A program made the position numbers and the translations under genes. A stretch of 64,000 nt of DNA from Mesorhizobium xinjiangense (lineage in GTDB: Bacteria; Pseudomonadota; Alphaproteobacteria; Rhizobiales; Rhizobiaceae): the NCBI RefSeq assembly GCF_009749525.1, contig NZ_WOAC01000004.1, positions 223,502-287,501 of the forward strand. The letters run 5' to 3'. The notes beneath the pieces were generated by a model. That model worked only from the letters and a program-made list of their open reading frames with translations, made no database searches and was not told the origin of the DNA. Positions 17,681-26,716 of this stretch are shown piece after piece (within the stretch, counting starts at the first letter, position 1; each line of letters begins with the position of its first letter).

Positions 17681-19231
17681 ATGCTGAGGATCATTCACCC
17701 AATCCCGGACTCCATGGCGCCGCAACGCTCGACAACGGCAGACAAGAACATTGTGGACCGCACCCGTTCGAGCCGCAATGGCGAACTGGCGCGTGCGTTG
17801 CGCGAGACTCGCAACCGATTGGCCAACTCGCCCGGAAGCCCCGGTTTCGACCGTGAGATGCTGACACTGCATGGCCGCGCCACCATCGGCAGTGCAACGA
17901 CGATCCCGCTCCTGGCCTTTGCGGCTGCAGCGTCCGGGATGATCGCCGGGATGGGCATACCGCAAATCGTCACCTGGGCCGCCGCAACATCGATCGTCTA
18001 TGCGGTGATCGCGCTGTTTGCGCGGCGGACCGGACGACTGGCTGTGCGGGAGGGCGCGTTGGCCGGCATACGGTATCGCTTTCTGCTCGGGCATTGCCTT
18101 GCCGGGTTGTGCTGGTCCTGGTTCGTCTGGGCCGATTGCCAGATCTGCCAGATCGACCAGTTCCCCGTCGTCAAGGCCGTCGTGCTGCTTCTGGCGATGG
18201 CCGTTTCTGCGATCTTCAGCTTTGCGCTCAGCGGCGCGCTGTTGTGCACGTTCGCGCTGCCCGCAGTCCTGTTTGCCGCAATGAGCGTGCGCACGGGAAC
18301 GCCGGTCGACCTCGTCATGGCCGGCCTGCTGCTGGTCGCCCTGCCCTTCTTCGCCTATGTGGCGGGCCATCTTCGCCGCTCGGCCATCATGCTGCTCTCG
18401 TTCCGCACCGAGAAGGACGGGCTCATTGCCGAACTGGAAACGGCCAACGCGATCTCCGACGAAGCGCGCCGGCGGGCCGAGGAAGCCAACCTGGCCAAGT
18501 CGCGTTTCCTGGCCTCCATGAGCCACGAATTGCGCACGCCTCTCAATGCGATCCTGGGCTTTTCTGAAGTGATGTCGCAAGAGGTTCTGGGCCCTTTGGA
18601 GAACGAGACCTATCGCGACTATGCCCGCGACATTCACACCTCCGGCAAGCACCTGCTCGAGCTCATCAACGAGATCCTCGACATCTCGCGCATCGAGGCC
18701 GGACGCTACCAGCTGCAGGCCGAGCCGATGCAGCTTGCCGAGGTGGTCGAGGAATGCTGCCATCTCTTCGAGCTCAAGGCGCGGACAAAAAGCATCAGAC
18801 TTGTCCAGGACTATGAGAGCAGCTTGCCGCAACTCAATGCCGATGAGCGCGCGGTACGCCAGATCACGCTCAACCTGCTGTCCAATGCCGTCAAGTTCGC
18901 CCCTTCGGGCGGTGAAGTGCGGGTCCAGGTCGGCTGGACGGCCGGCGGCGGACAGTACATTTCGGTTCGCGACAACGGGCCGGGCATACCGGCCGACGAA
19001 ATCCCCATCGTGCTGTCGGCCTTTGGTCAGGGCTCGATCGCCATCAAGAATGCCGAACAGGGCACCGGGCTCGGCCTGCCCATCGTGCAGGGCCTGCTGC
19101 GCGTCCACGAAGGCAAGTTCGATATCCGATCCAAGCTCAGGGGCGGCACGGAAGCGATCGCGATTTTCCCGGCCACACGTGTCCTGAAGGCGCATCCGAC
19201 TTCACCCGAGCCGCAGCGCGCAACGGCGTAG
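17681..19231 (+). CDS. Membrane sensor histidine kinase, PleC/DivJ/PdhS-like
   Basis: About 516 residues. An N-terminal 60-residue soluble part is followed by roughly six hydrophobic segments (residues 70-235), a short coiled coil, then HisKA with SHELRTPLNAILGFSEVM (phospho-acceptor His) and an ATPase domain with NLLSNAVKFAP, DNGPGIP and GTGLGLPIV. The HisKA sequence is typical of the alphaproteobacterial PleC/DivJ/PdhS group acting on DivK-type regulators, which makes a cell-cycle or envelope role plausible. No response regulator is adjacent. The start is uncertain (17681 or 17714). The TAG stop is the first three bases of a repeat remnant. Confidence 0.88.
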   Translation: MLRIIHPIPDSMAPQRSTTADKNIVDRTRSSRNGELARALRETRNRLANSPGSPGFDREMLTLHGRATIGSATTIPLLAFAAAASGMIAGMGIPQIVTWAAATSIVYAVIALFARRTGRLAVREGALAGIRYRFLLGHCLAGLCWSWFVWADCQICQIDQFPVVKAVVLLLAMAVSAIFSFALSGALLCTFALPAVLFAAMSVRTGTPVDLVMAGLLLVALPFFAYVAGHLRRSAIMLLSFRTEKDGLIAELETANAISDEARRRAEEANLAKSRFLASMSHELRTPLNAILGFSEVMSQEVLGPLENETYRDYARDIHTSGKHLLELINEILDISRIEAGRYQLQAEPMQLAEVVEECCHLFELKARTKSIRLVQDYESSLPQLNADERAVRQITLNLLSNAVKFAPSGGEVRVQVGWTAGGGQYISVRDNGPGIPADEIPIVLSAFGQGSIAIKNAEQGTGLGLPIVQGLLRVHEGKFDIRSKLRGGTEAIAIFPATRVLKAHPTSPEPQRATA

Positions 19232-19266
19232 AACATGTCCCGCTCTTTGAAGCGAACGCGCGCTAG
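19229..19266. repeat. 38-bp remnant of dispersed double-hairpin repeat
   Basis: A TAGAACATGTCCCGCTC end is joined directly to TTTGAAGCGAACGCGCGC, both found at the ends of the longer copies at 29180-29292, 55521-55561 and 56420-56533. The middle is missing. The remnant lies between convergent genes and supplies both of their TAG stop codons. Confidence 0.7.
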
Positions 19267-20255
19267 TCGACCGGTTTTGTGCCGGCGTGCAGTTGTGCTG
19301 CGGCCTTGACGACGCCGGCCGCCAGTGCGCCTTCCGCCCCTGCCCCAAGATCGGAGCCGAAATCCAGGACCGGACGAAGCCCAAGCCGCTCGGCCGCACG
19401 GGCATGGCCGGGCTCATGGCCCACCGCGGCCAGGATACAATGATCGATAGCCGACCCGTCAAGCGCCTTGAGCAGTGCGGCCGACGCGGTGGCGGCAAAG
19501 CCGTCGAGGATGACGGGGATGCGCTGGATCCGCGCGGCCAGGATCGCGCCGGCGATGGCGGCAAACTCACGCCCGCCGAGGCGGCGCAGGGTCTCCAGCG
19601 GATCCTTCAGATGCCCGGAATGCACAGCCAGCGCCTCGTCGACGACGGCCGCCTTGTGCCGTTGCATCTCGCCGCCTGCACCCAAGCCGGGATCGACCCA
19701 GGCCGCACCATCTCCGCCGTAAAGGGCGGCCAGCACGGCGGCTGCCACCGTCGAGCCTGCAACGCCGATGCTGCCGATGCACAGAAGATCGGCCCCGCCG
19801 GCGACGGCTTCCATGCCGAAGGCCATCGTGGCCGCGCAGGCGCGCTCGTCCAGCGCGGCCTCGCGGCTGATGTCGCCGGTGGGAATGTCCAGCGCCAGGT
19901 CGAAGACCTTGAGGCCCACATCGGCGGCGACGCAGGCCTGGTTCACCGCGGCTCCGCCGGCCGTGCAATGCTCGACCATGGTGGAGGTCCAGGATTGCGG
20001 CCGCACCGAGACGCCCCTTGCGGCCACGCCGTGGTTGCCCGCGAAAACGGCCGCCAGAGGCCGCGAAACGACGGCGGGCGAGCGGCCCGACCAGTCGCAA
20101 TACCACGCCGCCAGTTCACCCAACCGGCCGAAAACGCCGTCGCCACCGGCGCGCTCGATGGCGTTCCTGGCCAACTGCCCCGCATCCGGGTCCGGTCCGG
20201 GGAGGTCGGCAATCAAAGTGCGAAAGTCGTCGAAAGGAAGTCCGGTAGCAGTCAT
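19263..20255 (-). CDS. cobT: CobT-like nicotinate-nucleotide--dimethylbenzimidazole phosphoribosyltransferase, altered motifs
   Basis: Homologue of CobT, which attaches the lower-ligand base to ribose phosphate in cobalamin synthesis; 330 residues from ATG 20255. The family fold is clear (FAGNHGVAARGVS, CTAGGAAVNQ, RLGGREFAAIAGAI, IPVILDGF, HEPGH). Three normally conserved motifs are changed: the KPxGSLGRLE stretch reads GGDGVFGRLGE; GEMGIGNTT reads GSIGVAGST; and RLGEGxGAAL, which carries the catalytic Glu (E317 in Salmonella), reads DLGAGAEGAL. It may be inactive, retargeted or dependent on a shifted Glu. No cobS or other cob genes in the window. Stop codon lies in a repeat remnant. Confidence 0.8.
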   Translation of the reverse strand: MTATGLPFDDFRTLIADLPGPDPDAGQLARNAIERAGGDGVFGRLGELAAWYCDWSGRSPAVVSRPLAAVFAGNHGVAARGVSVRPQSWTSTMVEHCTAGGAAVNQACVAADVGLKVFDLALDIPTGDISREAALDERACAATMAFGMEAVAGGADLLCIGSIGVAGSTVAAAVLAALYGGDGAAWVDPGLGAGGEMQRHKAAVVDEALAVHSGHLKDPLETLRRLGGREFAAIAGAILAARIQRIPVILDGFAATASAALLKALDGSAIDHCILAAVGHEPGHARAAERLGLRPVLDFGSDLGAGAEGALAAGVVKAAAQLHAGTKPVD

Positions 20256-20418
20256 GACTGATGAGATGTCCGTAAAAATGTCCGGCCACGGCTTAGACGC
20301 AGCGCAACGCCAACACAATGGCCGCAGGCTCACTCATTGACGCATGACAGCGCTGGCGCGACCTTGTCCTGAAAGAGAATCCGCACCATGTGCGTGAAAC
20401 TACGAACCAGGAGCGGCG

Positions 20419-20652
20419 ATGAACGCGATCGAATCCCCCTGCATCCTCGTCTGCTCGATCGACGAAAAGACCGGCTATTGTTTCGGGTGCGGCCGGACAC
20501 GCGAGGAGATTGCCGGCTGGATCGACATGAGTGCCGACGAGCGGCGCGACATCATGGTCGAATTGCGCATGCGGCTTGAAACCGTCGAGCGCAAGCCGCG
20601 GCGCATGACGCGCCGCGCGCGCATGGCGCGCCAACGCGAACGGACGGGCTAG
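20419..20652 (+). CDS. DUF1289 family Cys-rich protein
   Basis: Small protein of 77 residues. Cys residues in [22 protein letters not shown] (residues 6-27) form the characteristic four-Cys DUF1289 core, likely a metal site. A very basic tail ([15 protein letters not shown]) follows. ATG 20419 has AGGAG upstream. The TAG stop overlaps the TA flank of the inverted-repeat element starting at 20650, so the native C-terminus may have been changed by the insertion. Function unknown; it usually neighbours the aspartic protease that follows. Confidence 0.88.
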   Translation: MNAIESPCILVCSIDEKTGYCFGCGRTREEIAGWIDMSADERRDIMVELRMRLETVERKPRRMTRRARMARQRERTG

Positions 20653-20920
20653 GCCGTGTGGACAGCTATGGATTGGAGCGTGGTATGAGCGAAAATCGTT
20701 CAGTTCCAGGAGCGGGCCCGCAGGAAGGGTCGACCCCTTTCAAGGGGCCGCGACGCCGAAATGGGCGATTTTCGCCATACCCGTATCGGGCACGGCGGAT
20801 TTCGCCCCTGAATGTGTCGAAAATGCTCGACGGTGGTCGACACCGCCTTGCGCTTTTCTCCTCTTCAGGAACGAAATCCGGCTCGCGCCACGCCCGATCC
20901 ATAACTGTCCACACGGCCTA
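20650..20920. mobile_element. MITE-like element with about 40-bp terminal inverted repeats, TA flanks
   Basis: The outer ends match inverted: GGCCGTGTGGACAG at 20652-20665 and its complement at 20905-20918. Homology continues with few mismatches for roughly 40 bases inward (TATGGAT, GCGTGG, GAGC). Both ends are flanked by TA, the target duplication expected of the Tc1/mariner-IS630 superfamily. Only about 267 bases lie between the TA pairs and no transposase is present, so it is non-autonomous. It sits between two genes usually adjacent. Confidence 0.7.
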
Positions 20921-20925
20921 AAGCC

Positions 20926-21630
20926 ATGCCGCGGCTCTTCTGGATCGTCATGGCAGTGATGGCGGGCGGGCTCATCCTGCTCGTCCTCAACCATGACGGC
21001 GGCGCGACGCTTGGCATGGCGAACGACCGGTTCGGCCGTATGGTCTACCTGGTGGCGCTGGGGCTGGTGATCGGCGGCGCGCTGGTTGCATCGCGCATTT
21101 CTTTCAGCAACGCCGCGCGCAGCCTCGCCATCTGGCTTGCCGTCATTTTCTGCCTGATTGCCGGCTATCAGTTCCGCTACGAACTCCAGGACGTTGCCAG
21201 TCGCGTCACGGCGGGGCTCGTGCCGGCGAGCCCGATCGCCATGCGCGTCGACGGCGACACCAATGCGGTGCGCCTCGACAAGCTGGCCAACGGGCATTTC
21301 GGAGTGCGCGCCGAGGTCGATGGCCAACCCGTCCGCTTTCTCATCGACACCGGCGCCACGACCACGGTACTCACGGCGCGCGACGCCGAGCGCATTGGCA
21401 TCGATCCCGCCTCGCTCTCCTACTCCATTCCCGTATCGACCGCCAACGGCACGGCAAGGGCGGCGCGCGCCCGTGTGGACGAGATCCGCATCGGCTCGAT
21501 CTCGCGCTCGCGCGTTCCCGTTCTTGTCGCGGCACCGAGAACGCTGCAGCAGAGCCTGCTCGGCATGAACTTTCTCGGCACTCTGACCGGATTCGACATC
21601 CGCCAGGACGTCATGATGCTGATCGATTAG
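20926..21630 (+). CDS. Retropepsin-like aspartic protease, TIGR02281 family
   Basis: Membrane-anchored clan AA protease of 234 residues. Three hydrophobic segments occupy residues 1-80; the periplasmic-type pepsin-like domain has the active-site triad Asp-Thr-Gly near residue 141 (FLIDTGATTTVLT), then the flap and LLGMNFLGTLTGFDI. ATG 20926 lies 5 bases after the TA flank of the inverted-repeat element, so any ribosome site or promoter is now inside the element; none is obvious there. Confidence 0.88.
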   Translation: MPRLFWIVMAVMAGGLILLVLNHDGGATLGMANDRFGRMVYLVALGLVIGGALVASRISFSNAARSLAIWLAVIFCLIAGYQFRYELQDVASRVTAGLVPASPIAMRVDGDTNAVRLDKLANGHFGVRAEVDGQPVRFLIDTGATTTVLTARDAERIGIDPASLSYSIPVSTANGTARAARARVDEIRIGSISRSRVPVLVAAPRTLQQSLLGMNFLGTLTGFDIRQDVMMLID

Positions 21631-21681
21631 ACTGGGCCATCGCGTCGCGGAACAACGGTTGCCCGTCCAGGCAGACGTCGC

Positions 21682-22689
21682 TCAGGCGGCTTCCAACCGG
21701 CCCTTCCAATCGACGGCGGCGAACGCCTTGCGCAGGATTTCGGGCCCGGCGCCGGGCCGGGTCGCCTCACTCGACAGGATCTGGCGATAGTGCCGTGCCC
21801 CGGGCCGGCCGTGGAACAGGCCGATCATGTGCCGCGTGACATGCGACAGCCGCCCCCCCGACACGATGTGCGCGGCGGCATAGTCGCACATCGTCTCGAT
21901 GACCGCCTCGAAATCGACCACGCCCGGGCCGTCTGCGAATATCTGCGAATCGGCTCCGGCCAGGATGGACGGATTGTGATAGGCGGCACGCCCCAGCATG
22001 ACGCCATCAAGCTGCTCGAGATGGCGGTGCGCTTCATCCAACGTCTGAACACCGCCATTGATGCCGATGAAACGAGAGGAATATCGCTGCTTCAACCGGT
22101 ACACCCGCTCATAGTCGAGCGGCGGGATGTCGCGGTTTTCCTTCGGGCTCAGCCCCTCCAGCCACGCTTTACGCGCATGCACCCACAAGGCGTCGGCGCC
22201 GGCGGCGAACACCGCCTCGGCCATCGCGTCGAGCGCCGTCTCCGGGTCCTGGTCGTCGACCCCGATGCGGCATTTCACCGTGACCGGCAAGGCGGTCTGG
22301 CGCTTCATGGCGGCGACGCAGGCACCGACGAGATCGGGCGCGCGCATGAGGCAGGCGCCGAACGTGCCCGACTGGACGCGATCGGAAGGACAGCCGCAAT
22401 TGAGGTTGATCTCGTCATAGCCGAACGTTTCACCGATGCGCGTCGCTTCGCCCAGCTTGTCCGGCTCGCTGCCGCCAAGTTGCAGGGCCACGGGATGCTC
22501 GACATCGCTGTAGCCGAGCAGGCGCTGGCGATCGCCGTGGATGACCGCGTCGGCCACGACCATCTCGGTGTAAAGCAGCGCCCGGCGCGTCAATTGCCGA
22601 TGAAAGAAGCGGCAATGACGGTCCGTCCAGTCCATCATCGGGGCCACCGACAAAATTTTCTCTTTGTTTTTCAATGCGCTGAAATACAT
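21682..22689 (-). CDS. dusA: tRNA-dihydrouridine(20/20a) synthase DusA
   Basis: Flavoenzyme reducing uridine 20/20a in the tRNA D-loop, 335 residues. TIM-barrel motifs: VAPMMDWTDRHCRFFHRQL near residue 15, NLNCGCPSDRVQSGTFGACL with the catalytic Cys near residue 100, VHARKAWLEGLSPKENR, and GINGGV. Met at 22689 is taken as start because conservation begins directly after it; an upstream Met at 22773 adds an unrelated leader. It is downstream of the siderophore ABC genes by 130 bases, with no functional link expected. Confidence 0.94.
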   Translation of the reverse strand: MYFSALKNKEKILSVAPMMDWTDRHCRFFHRQLTRRALLYTEMVVADAVIHGDRQRLLGYSDVEHPVALQLGGSEPDKLGEATRIGETFGYDEINLNCGCPSDRVQSGTFGACLMRAPDLVGACVAAMKRQTALPVTVKCRIGVDDQDPETALDAMAEAVFAAGADALWVHARKAWLEGLSPKENRDIPPLDYERVYRLKQRYSSRFIGINGGVQTLDEAHRHLEQLDGVMLGRAAYHNPSILAGADSQIFADGPGVVDFEAVIETMCDYAAAHIVSGGRLSHVTRHMIGLFHGRPGARHYRQILSSEATRPGAGPEILRKAFAAVDWKGRLEAA

Positions 22690-22818
22690 CAAAAGCCCGA
22701 TCAGATCATCAATCCGGCGTTCACATAGGGGCAAATTGCCCGGATTTGTACCGTACTCGACCTCTTCCTGCACTGAAATCGCCGGGATTTAAAGGTCTCG
22801 AGGACATCGCCGCCAAAT

Positions 22819-23622
22819 TCACGCCGTTGCCATGCGATGCCGCCCGATCGGCAGCATGATCGGCCTGCCCGAGGTCGGATCCTTGATGATGCGGCTTTCG
22901 AGCCCGAAGACCTCCCGCACGCTCGCTTCCGTCAATACGTCTTCCGGCTTGCCCGAGACCTGCACGCGCCCGCCGACCATGGCCAACAGGTCGTCCGCAT
23001 AGCGCGCTGCCAGATTGAGGTCGTGCAGCACCATGACGATGGTGGTTCCGCGTGCGTGATTGAGGTCCGACAGCAGATCCAGCACTTCGACCTGATGGCT
23101 GATGTCGAGAAAGGTCGTCGGCTCGTCCAGCAACAGGATCTCCGTCTGCTGCGCCAGCGCCATGGCGATCCAGACACGCTGGCGCTGCCCGCCGGAAAGC
23201 TCGTCCACCGGCCTTTCGGCCAGTTCGAGGGTTCTAGTGGCCGTGAGCGCGGCGGCAACGGCCTCGTCGTCCTTGCGTGTCCAGCGTGAAAACATGCCCT
23301 GATGAGGATGTCTTCCGCGGCTGACAAGATCGGCGACCGTGATGCCTTCCGGCGCAATCGGCGACTGGGGAAGCAGGCCCAATGTCCGCGCCAGCTCGCG
23401 CGGCGGAATCCGGTGGACCGACTTGCCATCAAGCAGAACATGGCCCTGGCGCGGCGCAATGAGCCTGGACATCGCCCGCAACAGCGTGGACTTGCCGCAG
23501 GCATTGGCGCCGACGATTGCGGTGATCCTGCCGGGCGGCACGGCGAGTTCGAGCCCGCTCAGGACTTCTGTGTCACCATAACCCGCCGAAAGCCGGCTGG
23601 CGGTGAGAGTATGAACGGTCAT
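22819..23622 (-). CDS. Iron-siderophore ABC transporter ATP-binding protein (FecE/FhuC type)
   Basis: ATPase of 267 residues. Walker A is GANACGKSTLL near residue 38, the signature is LSGGQRQRVWIAMALAQ, and Walker B is ILLLDEPTTFLD; HDLNLAARYAD carries the switch His. The start at 23622 overlaps the upstream permease stop by four bases. Last gene of a four-gene coupled operon (26688 to 22819) for ferric-siderophore import. The coding frame is open upstream beyond 23622, but that extension is antisense-like and unconserved. Confidence 0.94.
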   Translation of the reverse strand: MTVHTLTASRLSAGYGDTEVLSGLELAVPPGRITAIVGANACGKSTLLRAMSRLIAPRQGHVLLDGKSVHRIPPRELARTLGLLPQSPIAPEGITVADLVSRGRHPHQGMFSRWTRKDDEAVAAALTATRTLELAERPVDELSGGQRQRVWIAMALAQQTEILLLDEPTTFLDISHQVEVLDLLSDLNHARGTTIVMVLHDLNLAARYADDLLAMVGGRVQVSGKPEDVLTEASVREVFGLESRIIKDPTSGRPIMLPIGRHRMATA

Positions 23623-24659
23623 AGCGAGCCCCCGGTGCGGTTTACGCGCACGATCAGGTAAATCAGGTAAGGCGCACCCAACGCCCCGGTGACCACGCCG
23701 ACCGGATAGCGGCTGGGCAGGAGGAACTGGCCGCAATAATCGCCCGCCAGCACGAGCGTCGCCCCGATCAGCGCCGACGGGATCAGCAGCGATCCGTTGC
23801 CGCCGACAATGCGTGCGGCGATCGCTCCCGAAAGAAAGGCGACGAAGGAGATCGGCCCCGTTGCCGCGGTCGCCACCGCGATCGCGCCGACCGCCGCGAT
23901 CATCACGATGATGCGGGTGCGGACGATGTCGGTGCCGAGGGCCGCCGCTGTGTCGTCGCCCAGTTTCAGCGTGTCGAGGTCGCGGGCGCGGCTGAGAAGC
24001 AGTCCGCCGAAGACGGCGAGCGCCAACAGCACCGGCACGGTCTGACCAAGCTGCGCGCCGTTCACACTGCCGGTCAGCCAGCGCAGCGCCTCCTGAAGGT
24101 TCCATGCCGGGGCGCGCGACAGCGTATAGGCGATGAAGCTTTCCAGCATGGCGGAGACGCCGATCCCCACCAGGATCAGGCGTGTGCCGGCGACGCCGTT
24201 GCGGAAGGACAGCGCATAGATCAGGAGCGCCACGGCCAGGCCGGCCATCACGGCGAAGACCGACACGGCCGGTCCGCTCAGCGACAAGACGACAATGGCA
24301 AAGACCGCCGCCGCGCTGGCGCCGAGATTGATGCCGATGATGTCCGGACTGGCCAGCGGGTTGCGCAGCATGATCTGGAAGGCAGCACCGCCGAGCCCGA
24401 AACAGAGGCCGGACAAGACCGACAGCACGGCGCGGGGCAGATGCAATTGCCCGACAGCGAAGCCGGCGCCCGGCACATCGTGGCCGAGCAGCACGCGCAC
24501 GACGTCGCCGGGCGGCGTGTAGCTTTGGCCGACCATCAGCGTCAGCGCGAAGAGCGCGGCAAGCAGGGCCAGCAAAACGGCGATCACGAGTCGGCGCCGG
24601 CGCGCGCGGCTGCTGCGGCCCTGGATGACGATATCGACCGGCGACAAAAGCATCGTCAT
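23619..24659 (-). CDS. Iron-siderophore ABC transporter permease (FecD/FepG type)
   Basis: Inner-membrane permease of 346 residues with about nine or ten helices, of the FecCD/BtuC family. It carries LPRAVLSVLSGLCFGLGGAA, MLRNPLASPDIIGINLGAS and the ATPase-contact region LSGAIAARIVGG. The start at 24659 overlaps the stop of the preceding permease. A basic cytoplasmic N-terminus (RSSRARRRRL) precedes helix 1. With the paralogue at 24656-25696 it forms the heterodimeric channel. Confidence 0.93.
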   Translation of the reverse strand: MTMLLSPVDIVIQGRSSRARRRRLVIAVLLALLAALFALTLMVGQSYTPPGDVVRVLLGHDVPGAGFAVGQLHLPRAVLSVLSGLCFGLGGAAFQIMLRNPLASPDIIGINLGASAAAVFAIVVLSLSGPAVSVFAVMAGLAVALLIYALSFRNGVAGTRLILVGIGVSAMLESFIAYTLSRAPAWNLQEALRWLTGSVNGAQLGQTVPVLLALAVFGGLLLSRARDLDTLKLGDDTAAALGTDIVRTRIIVMIAAVGAIAVATAATGPISFVAFLSGAIAARIVGGNGSLLIPSALIGATLVLAGDYCGQFLLPSRYPVGVVTGALGAPYLIYLIVRVNRTGGSL

Positions 24660-25696
24660 AGGTCTCGAACCCGCTGGCGACGGACGATCCAGATGAAGAA
24701 CGGTGCCCCGACGAAGGCGGTCACGATGCCGACCTCGAGTTCGTTCGGGCGGGCGATGATCCGGCCGGTGACATCGGCGGCCAGCAGCAGACAGGCGCCC
24801 GTCAGCGTGGAAAAGGGCAACAGCCAGCGATGGTCGATGCCGACCAGCAGGCGGCAAAGATGCGGCACGACCAGGCCGACAAAGCCGATCGGCCCGCAGA
24901 CAGCTGTCGTCGCACCGCACAACAGGATGGCGCCGAGCACGGACATTGCGCGCGCCAGGGCGACGCGCTCGCCCAGTCCCGCCGCCAGTTCGTCGCCAAG
25001 CGCCAGAAGATTCAGCTTGCGCGCCGACAGCAGGCTGAGCACGAATCCCACGGCAAGGAAGGGAAGGACATTGGCGATATCGTCGAAGGTGGCACCGCCA
25101 ACCCCGCCGACCTGCCACGAGCGAATGCCCCCGGCGATATCGGCGCGCGGCAGGACAATCGCGATGACCAGCGAAGACAGGGCGGCCGAGGTGGCGACAC
25201 CGGCCAGCGCCAGCTTCAACGGCGTCGCGCCGCCGCGCCCCAGCGATCCGATCGTGTAAACGAAACCCGCGGCAACGCCAGCGCCCAATATGGCCGTCCA
25301 GATGTAGGCCTGTGCCGACGCCATGTCGAACCACGCGACCCCGACGACGACGGCCAGCGCGGCGCCGCGGTTAACACCCAGAATTCCAGGATCGGCCAGC
25401 GGATTGCGCGTCACGCCCTGCATGATTGCCCCGGTCAGTCCGAGCGCCCCGCCGGCGAGACCGGCAAGGATCGTCCGCGGGATGCGCGCGGCCACCACGG
25501 CCTGGCCGATGCTGTCGACCTGGCCGCCCAGCGCCGCCACGATATCGGCCCATGCGACGTCGCGCGTGCCGATGGCGACCGAAGAGACGAGGAGCAGAAC
25601 GAGCGCTGCCATCACGGCAACGAGCCAGATCGATCTCATGCCGTTCGCCCGGCCCGAAACCGCCTGTACGGGAGGCGTGATACTGTCCGTCGTCAT
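24656..25696 (-). CDS. Iron-siderophore ABC transporter permease (FecC/FepD type)
   Basis: First permease of the importer, 346 residues and nine to ten helices. Family motifs: RIPRTILAGLAGGALGLTGA, GVTRNPLADPGILGVNRGAA and GLVVPHLCRLLVG. Start ATG 25696 overlaps the binding-protein stop by four bases and its stop overlaps the next permease. All three junctions in the operon share the ATGA arrangement, giving tight translational coupling. Confidence 0.93.
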   Translation of the reverse strand: MTTDSITPPVQAVSGRANGMRSIWLVAVMAALVLLLVSSVAIGTRDVAWADIVAALGGQVDSIGQAVVAARIPRTILAGLAGGALGLTGAIMQGVTRNPLADPGILGVNRGAALAVVVGVAWFDMASAQAYIWTAILGAGVAAGFVYTIGSLGRGGATPLKLALAGVATSAALSSLVIAIVLPRADIAGGIRSWQVGGVGGATFDDIANVLPFLAVGFVLSLLSARKLNLLALGDELAAGLGERVALARAMSVLGAILLCGATTAVCGPIGFVGLVVPHLCRLLVGIDHRWLLPFSTLTGACLLLAADVTGRIIARPNELEVGIVTAFVGAPFFIWIVRRQRVRDL

Positions 25697-26688
25697 TCGG
25701 TCTTTGCGGCGGCTTTGGCCAGCATGTCCACATATTCGTCGAGAACCCAGGAAATCGACAGCGGCGTCGGGTTGGCCGCGGTACCCAGCGGATCGCGACC
25801 GAGCATGACCACGGCGTCATGTGCGACGGCAGGCATTCGCGACATCAAGGGATCGGCCTTCAGTGCCTCGAGCAACGCCTCGCCGCCATAGGTCACGACG
25901 ATATCCACATCGTCGAATGCATCGATCCTTTCGGCGCTGATCTGGCCCGAATACTGACCGGGCCTGGAAGGCTCGATCACGCTTTGCGGCGCCCTCAAGC
26001 CGAGATCCTGAAAGAATTTCACCCGCGTATCGTTTGTCGTGTAGAAACTGACGACACTCAGATTGGTCGTGTCGAGATGGGTGATGAACATCGCCGACTT
26101 GCCCGCCAGTTCGGGATGTCGTGCGACCGCCTGGGCGATTTCACCTTCAATCCGCCCGATCAGCGCCTCGCCCTCGGCCGCCATACCCAGGCCGGCGCTG
26201 TTGAAGCGGATCATGTCGCGCCAATCGGTCGCCCAGGGAGAGTCCGGGTAAGCGACGACCGGAGCGATCTTGCTCAGAGTGTCGTAGTCGGATTGGCTCA
26301 GGCCCGAATAGGATGCCAGGATCACATCGGGATCGGTCGCGGCCACAGCCTCGAAATCGATGCCGTCGCCCTCGTCGAATAGCACCGGCGTGTCGGCACC
26401 GAGCTCAGCCAGTTTGCCGGCCACCCAGGGTAGCACACCGTCGCCGTCGTCATCGCCGAAATTGGCCGCGGCGAACCCGACCGGCGCAATGCCGAGCGCC
26501 AGCGGGACTTCATGATTCGCCCAGGCGACCGTCGCTACCCGTTCGGGCTTTTCGGCAATCGTCGTCGTGCCCAGTGCATGCTCGATGGTCACGGGAAAGG
26601 CGTCTTCCCCAGCCCATGCGCAACCGGCCGCGAACAATGACAAGCATGTCGCGGCAAACGGTGCGAACAGGCGGAACAACCGCAGCAT
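25693..26688 (-). CDS. Iron-siderophore ABC transporter substrate-binding protein
   Basis: Periplasmic binding protein of 331 residues in the FecB/FhuD/TroA fold. The hydrophobic leader ends in LFAAGCAWAGED: AAGC could be a lipobox, otherwise signal peptidase I cuts after AWA. The mature chain has IEHALGTTTIAEKPERVATV, DPDVILASYSGLSQSDYDTL and a C-terminal helix. Start ATG 26688, first gene of the operon, with an iron-box-like motif at 26717-26731 just upstream. Ferric hydroxamate is a reasonable ligand guess, not shown. Confidence 0.9.
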   Translation of the reverse strand: MLRLFRLFAPFAATCLSLFAAGCAWAGEDAFPVTIEHALGTTTIAEKPERVATVAWANHEVPLALGIAPVGFAAANFGDDDGDGVLPWVAGKLAELGADTPVLFDEGDGIDFEAVAATDPDVILASYSGLSQSDYDTLSKIAPVVAYPDSPWATDWRDMIRFNSAGLGMAAEGEALIGRIEGEIAQAVARHPELAGKSAMFITHLDTTNLSVVSFYTTNDTRVKFFQDLGLRAPQSVIEPSRPGQYSGQISAERIDAFDDVDIVVTYGGEALLEALKADPLMSRMPAVAHDAVVMLGRDPLGTAANPTPLSISWVLDEYVDMLAKAAAKTE

Positions 26689-26716
26689 CGGCGAAACTCT
26701 CCAGGGCGTTTTAAGT

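Noticed and set aside
20256..20418. Cobalamin riboswitch between cobT and DUF1289
   Set aside because: The 163-base gap lacks the conserved B12-box sequence and cobT is unlikely to be led by one here.
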